From: Petunia secreta
Lineage: Eukaryota > Streptophyta > Magnoliopsida > Solanales > Solanaceae
Length of the DNA stretch: 64,000 nucleotides
NCBI GenBank assembly: GCA_029990175.1
Contig: JARKIP010000215.1
Coordinates: 310,001 to 374,000 of the forward strand
Reading direction: 5' to 3'
The notes beneath the pieces were generated by a model, which ran no database searches, had not been told where the DNA came from, and was given only the letters and a program-made list of their open reading frames with translations. This document shows, piece by piece, positions 58,464 through 64,000 of this stretch. Position 1 is the stretch's first letter; each line of letters starts with the position of its first letter. Position numbers and translations under genes: made by a program.

Positions 58464-59608
58464 AATTGTCTTGACCAAAATGACGAGGTCGTGGTGGGCA
58501 CTAATGGATACTTAATCATGCAAACCCAATATTTATTCACCTAATCTCTGTATTAATTAAATGTATTACGAATAAGATGGAAAGGATTTCAATTTAATTT
58601 TTTTAACCAATCTTTTTTTGTATAAAAGTGCAAAATTTACAACTTCGTACTAGGTTTTTGTCCTTTATCGTGAGTCATCAACACATAAAAACACCATAAG
58701 AATATTTATACAACTAGTATTGGACACGCGCTTTGCGCGTGTGGTTCTACATAATGAGCATGAAATTTTAGAAGTACCAATTAATTTAGCTGCAAAATAA
58801 AAATTAAAAATAAAGACTAAGTTTGTTAAATGGTAGATGTTGATTCTGCCTAGTCAACCAATCAAGGAAAAATAGTTTAAGAGGAAAATGCAAAAAGTTG
58901 AAGAGACATAACAAATAGCTGGATGCAAAACTTACTTTGAGGCGATAACCCTTACTCTCTCGGGTCAACTTTATTTGACAATTTGGCCTTTTTTTAATCT
59001 TGATCTATAGTATTTAACTTTAGACATCAAGAAGGTGTTTATTTTTTTTCAATATTACTATCGCTAATAAATGACTCAAAAAATAATCTTTAAGGTTAAA
59101 TTTTTTGGATAAAGGTTAGTAGATCAATCATTATTAACTAATGCATAGCAATTTTATATATTTACCTAGCTCATCAAATAAGGAATACTATTGCCTAAGC
59201 ACATTAAAATATATCGAATGTGCATTAATTTGTACCAAAAGTTCGCAAAGTAAGAACAATATTAGTGATAGATGGATGAAGGAAAACAACTAAAACGGTA
59301 AACATAATGAACCTATAAACTAACATGAAGTTCTTATATTTATAAATCATGTATGCATACACTTCATAATAGTGCGACTTGTGCATATATCTTGGAGGCT
59401 TCTTGAGATAAAATCTTACACAGTACTTGGAACTTTATTTCATTATCCAAGGATCTTCTGTGACAAATCGGGCAAATCTTCATCTCATCTATTAACTATA
59501 ATATAGTATTGTCTACCTTGCAAATCATCATCTCCTCCTTTACTTTTAAAATAATTGTTTATAGCATTGCAAGTTGGGAGAAAAATTGAAGGAACACAAA
59601 GAGCTGCG

Positions 59609-59612
<4 letters not shown>

Positions 59613-59663
<51 letters not shown>
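59613..59663. repeat. (AT)n microsatellite
   Basis: About 25 AT dinucleotides without interruption. Confidence 0.9.
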
Positions 59664-59665
<2 letters not shown>

Positions 59666-60909
59666 GGACTACATAAGAAACAATATAACACATTTCTGGA
59701 GAACTTTTAATTTTTAATGGAGTATCCAAAGAGTACCGTGTAACGTTCCAAATTAGTACCACATACATGTGCATAAACCCAGAAAGAAAAATCCACTAAT
59801 TTCCAAAAGGACAAATACATCACACTATATATTGTAGTAGTAGTTAACTCATTCATTTATCGGATTAAACTCACATGGTATCCCTTATTAGGTAATACCA
59901 TGAAAAAATTGATTAGAAGAATAACTGAACCTCCTCAATGTGGATAATCAACATCCATAATTAAGTTCAAACTACAATGTACGGTCACCTACATGGAAAA
60001 TATAACATTATGATCTATCTTTTAACCATCCAAATTGAGAAGTGAGAAGTGATCATGAAGCTAATCCTTCATGCATAATATCAATATTTATTGTTGATTT
60101 CCATGCATGACCTCGTGTGTCATCCAAGTCAAGCTAATCCGCCATCTCCATGCAGCAGCGTTTGTTTAAAATGTAGACAAAAATATAAGCATTTTCTCTA
60201 TAATACAAAACCAAAAAAAAAAAAAATTACTACATAAAAAAGTTACACACAAATATATATTCTATAATAAAAGAACGATGGGAATTATAAATATCACATT
60301 GAAAAGGAAGAAGTAAGACCAGCTAATTATAGTGCATTAAATCATCAATTTATCAAATGCACTTGTTAGTAGTTCCACTACGGAATATTCCGAAGCAACA
60401 TTCTGTGAATTTGGTGTGAATGCAAAAGGGACCTTAACTCTTAATTATTAAATTAGAGAAGTGTAAAAGAATCTGGCAATTAATTATAGAGATTGTTATT
60501 TAAACAATATAATGAACCGACTTACATTATGTTCATATCCAGTACATGAAAGGGTTACATAGTAGTTTTTGGTTATTCATATTGATTTATATTTATTTGT
60601 ACTAAGAAAAAAATTTAACTCTTGCCAGTAAAATAGTCAAATCACGATTTAAATTCGTCCACTTAAACAAAAACAACTTCACACAAAGTTTTCTAATTAA
60701 CATTCAACCGTGCATGAGATAAAAACAAAATATATTCCCGTATAAAATATAAAACTCCACTTTTTTCACGTTCACGTTCAGATGCTATTCCAAAAGTTTC
60801 TTCACTTAATCGTTAGTGATATAACATTGTTTGCTTAATTCTGGATTGAGAAATATACAAAGTTATCTATAATTTTGAAAACTTCTACATATACTCTTCT
60901 ACCAACTTC

Positions 60910-60910
<1 letters not shown>

Positions 60911-60969
<59 letters not shown>
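60911..60969. repeat. (AT)9(GT)20 compound microsatellite
   Basis: AT repeats pass directly into about 20 GT repeats. Confidence 0.9.
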
Positions 60970-60971
<2 letters not shown>

Positions 60972-61799
60972 AATCTTAACAAAAAGGTTACCCCCAAGAA
61001 GCGATCTGCACTGCATTACTTATGTATTTAGGATGTCAATGATCAAAGTACTAATTACATGTGAAATTTCAATCATTAAACATAAAAACAACATAAAGGA
61101 TACGAAGAAAGATACTAGTAACTAATTATTGAAGTGTCTTTCTGCAGCAGTATGTTACAGAAGAAAATTAATATCTGGTGGGTTGTAATACGGACCTGAA
61201 TGTATGTATATATGTAACTCTCTTACCATCACTCTACGAACTTCGACATCAGCTTTTCCAGGTGAATAAATATACTTTGATACAAATTCTTTAGTATAGA
61301 TATGCTTTTAGATGAAAGATATATGAAGTAAATATATTTTGTATAGCATGTAGCGGTAGTCTGTTGATGTGTTCTCTATTTATTTATAGTATTTTATAAG
61401 ACAATTATTCGTATTCTCTGAGAAATTTGAAGTGTCAAGATGGTTGGAAAAACAAAATAGATAGTAGTTGCAAAAGTTAGTTCTTAAATGCTAATACATG
61501 CATGGGAATTTGAAGAAGATAGTCACTTTAATTTTGAAGATGAGATCACGTGGGAATCATAAATTCATAATTACCAATAGCAAATACATGAATAATCCTA
61601 TGAAACAAAGTGAATGTTAAGCAAATGAAAAACTACAGTGATAAGATGACATATATTTAGTTTATCTTTATATTAAAATATAATATATATATATATATAA
61701 ATTCAATTATTTAATTCTCAAAATATATTTTGAATTATGCTGCAGGGGTAAAATAGTCATTTACTTTTTACTATAAAGATTGGCTCTTTTAGAATAGTA

Positions 61800-63031
61800 C
61801 TAGTTTTAGACACGTACGTTGCACGTGTGTATCTGAATTTTATAGAACACAATGTTGTATAATAGTACTGATATTATTGAAACAATATTGCTTATGACAT
61901 CAATCAGCTAGATACATCATATGACATAGTTTATCATTCAATAAAATACTGGTATACATGAATGAACATTTGGTTAATCACTTTTTTTTTCTCAAGCATA
62001 ATGCATAAAATATTAAGTTGGTGTATTATACTTATCTCAAAAGACATAAAATTTACGATAAAAGGTTACAATACCTTTAAACAATATATCTAAATGTAAA
62101 TCTCATTTATTATCATATCTCAAGAAGATTTCCATGTATTAATGTAAGTCTAGTTCATGTTTTTGCAAACTTAAAAATTATCTTTCAACGTATACTTTCA
62201 TGTATGCTCCAAATGGTGCCGACTTCATCTTCTAAAAGGAACAAATTAAACATTCAACCATATGTTATTTCCAATCATGTAACATATGAATATTAATATG
62301 ACATAATAAATATTTATCTTATTATTTATATAAACTAAATTCATATAGCACAAAGATTAAAACTAAAAGGAGTAAAGGAAATAGAACCCGATATTGTTTT
62401 CACCAACCATTCCAGTTTCTCCTAGGCTATCATTCACAAACACATGCTGCTTGCGGCTTTTGCAATGCAGTAACCTAAGAAACATGTCATCGCCCCTGTG
62501 TTCTAATTGGAACCAATTCAGACAAAGATTTACTTAACAAAAGATATTCATAACTTCAATTAAGAATTAGGGGGAAAAAAGTGAAAAGAAGTGGAAACCT
62601 TATCGAAAGAATAGCATAAAAGATCCAAAATACATCTCATTTTTTGTTCTTATTGGCTGCCTTCTTGTACTTTAGAGACAGCAGTATAAGAAACTACATT
62701 GAAAGGATATGCTAGTTATGCATACAGAAGGCATATAAAGTGGTGGCAATTTATAGCTACTCATCCGCAAGCGCGAGAAACTTCTACTATGAAGGCATAG
62801 CAACGGACATGCGAGTAGCTGGCTTGCTGTCTTCCATTGTCTTTTCATTTACCTAGATTGTTAATTGTAGTATAAGTTTATAAATCATTTATAGGCTGAC
62901 AATAATAGTTAATTTTAAATTAAAATAATTAAATTGGGATTTTATATTTAGGTGAGGGTAAAATAGGTGCACACTATTATTTTAGGGGTATTTTAGTAAT
63001 GTAATTTTACATTAAGGAGTTCTCACTTTTA

Positions 63032-63077
<46 letters not shown>

Positions 63078-63103
63078 TAGCTAAGGGTATTTTCATTTTT
63101 CAC

Positions 63104-63150
<47 letters not shown>

Positions 63151-63298
63151 TAGCTAAGGGTATTTTCATCTTTCACTTTTTACTTTTAGGATTCTTGCTT
63201 TTATATTAATATGATGATGATTATTATTATTTAGCTAAGGGTATTTTCGTCTTTCACTTTCTACTTTTAGGATTCTTGCTTTTATATTAATATGATGA
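61800..63298 (-). mobile_element. Helitron-like element 2 (non-autonomous), adjacent to element 1
   Basis: The minus-strand 3' end is CTAG with a hairpin (ACACGT..ACGTGT at 61810-61828). The 5' end TCATCATATTAATATAAAAGC lies at 63298 (minus strand), with A on the left and T on the right flank. The 5' region is tandemly repeated (63020-63298). No coding sequence. Confidence 0.5.
63020..63298. repeat. Tandem repeats with (ATT)n at the 5' end of Helitron-like element 2
   Basis: TTTAGCTAAGGGTATTTTC starts units at 63076, 63149 and 63230. The first two are separated by long (ATT)n runs; the last two share TACTTTTAGGATTCTTGC and TATTAATATGATGAT. This gives two to three copies of the presumed Helitron 5' end. 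Confidence 0.75.
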
Positions 63299-64000
63299 TT
63301 TGAAAGAAAAATGATAGTAATAAATAAAGGTGGCCTCCAAGGACTATTGGTAAGCTCACCGTTACAACTTTTATGATTTAGCTAGCGGATCTTCAAATTT
63401 GTGCATTCTGACAATAGAAGCTACCCAAAAGAATTTAATGACAAGACAATAAAAAAAAGTAGGGCGAGTCATACATACTCCATAGCCGGGGCATATACAG
63501 CCTCCAACAATAAACAAGAAGTAATAAAGAGAGAAATGATTAATATATTGATATAAAATAATTTAAGCCAACAATAGAGCAATAGTCTCAAAAACAAGTA
63601 ATTTCAACAAAAAATGTCACAAATATCTAACTTTAAGTACGATCCCAAATGTATGTGATAATGCTAGGAACCTTAGCATAAACCTTCCAGGATTCCTTAA
63701 ATGTATGCTATGATATATAGTAGGAACCAATGCATAAACCCTCTAGAATTCTTTACCTACTTGGCAAAGTCCGCTCAAGAGAACCCATGCATAAATCCTC
63801 AGGTATTCTCATAAAATCTATCTCATATATCAAGGAAGCACACTACCTAATATGGGGGCAAAAAGGAACTAGAAGTGAACCAACCTCATAATAGTAAGAG
63901 AACATAAGCTGGGCTCTTTGCTAGCAGCAAACTAGTAGATCGGAGGATGGTAATACCTTTTCTCTACTGATAAAAGAGATCATTATAAAACAAGTATTAT

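Larger units (their letters stand above)
58714..61793 (-). mobile_element. Helitron-like element 1 (non-autonomous)
   Basis: The minus-strand 3' end is CTAG preceded by an 8-bp perfect hairpin (ACACGCGC, loop TTT, GCGCGTGT at 58724-58742). The 5' end TCTAAAAGAGCCAATC lies at 61793 on the minus strand. There is no target duplication and the insertion lies next to A/T. It is absent from the paralogous site at about 10900. Inside are AT-rich DNA, an (AT) run at 59613-59663 and (AT)/(GT) runs at 60911-60969, with no Rep/helicase coding. Confidence 0.55.
58467..64000 (-). repeat. Y right LTR, interrupted by two Helitron-like elements; continues past the window
   Basis: In plus orientation it begins TGTCTTGACC. 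LTR sequence proper is 58467-58713, 63299-63473 and 63474-64000, matched to 9904-11075 and 49385 onward on the left side. Non-coding. Confidence 0.5.

Noticed and set aside
60931..61125. ORF starting with a Cys-Val repeat
   Set aside because: The N-terminus is the GT microsatellite read as codons.

Overview
The window is plant nuclear DNA made almost wholly of nested transposable elements. I see no host protein gene, rRNA or tRNA gene. The element families (Ty3/gypsy chromoviruses with initiator-tRNA-Met primer sites, an Ogre/Tat-type element with about 4.1-kb LTRs, an antisense 'putative gypsy-type transposon' gene, a CACTA element and Helitrons), the AT-rich spacers and the CpG decay point to a large-genome eudicot, most likely Solanaceae. 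The family level is inference, not proof.

Layout, with letters used throughout. E (1-9903) is the right end of a Tat/Athila-like Ty3/gypsy element with PPT and 3' LTR at 9330-9903. Upstream of the PPT it carries an antisense, intron-containing gene (8979 down to 352) with its own TATA box. Inside the last exon of that gene sits D (839-6532), a young non-autonomous LTR element with 798-bp LTRs, a perfect TAAAC target duplication and one intact 969-codon ORF. That ORF has a protease-like domain but no RT, RNase H or integrase. D also carries clusters of the palindrome GCGATCGC.

From 9904 to 51217 lies a nest. Y is an old minus-strand element. Its left LTR survives as 9904-11168 and about 49380-51217, its internal region is 51218-58463, and its right LTR starts at 58467 and runs past the window end. 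X is a decayed minus-strand chromovirus (about 11169-49380) inserted in Y's left LTR. A is a decayed plus-strand CRM-like chromovirus (11809-42900) inserted in X's LTR. C (13940-29984, Ogre-like, gag only) and B (30082-37576, minus-strand CRM-like, almost intact pol) both lie in A's gag, separated by 97 bp (the right copy of C's target duplication plus 92 bp of A's gag). F (54320-57400) is a CACTA deletion derivative inserted in Y's internal region, and two end-to-end Helitron-like elements (58714-61793, 61800-63298) lie in Y's right LTR.

Relative ages follow from nesting: Y before X before A before C and B; Y before E before D; Y before F and the Helitrons. By eye, LTR pairs differ at about 5 of 798 sites (D) and 4 of 748 (B), so these are the youngest LTR insertions. 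A and C are visibly more diverged. The most novel item is D: a recently mobile, pol-less element that keeps a long ORF with an altered protease motif (DTD in place of DTG/DSG) and an unusual palindrome array in its LTRs and leader.
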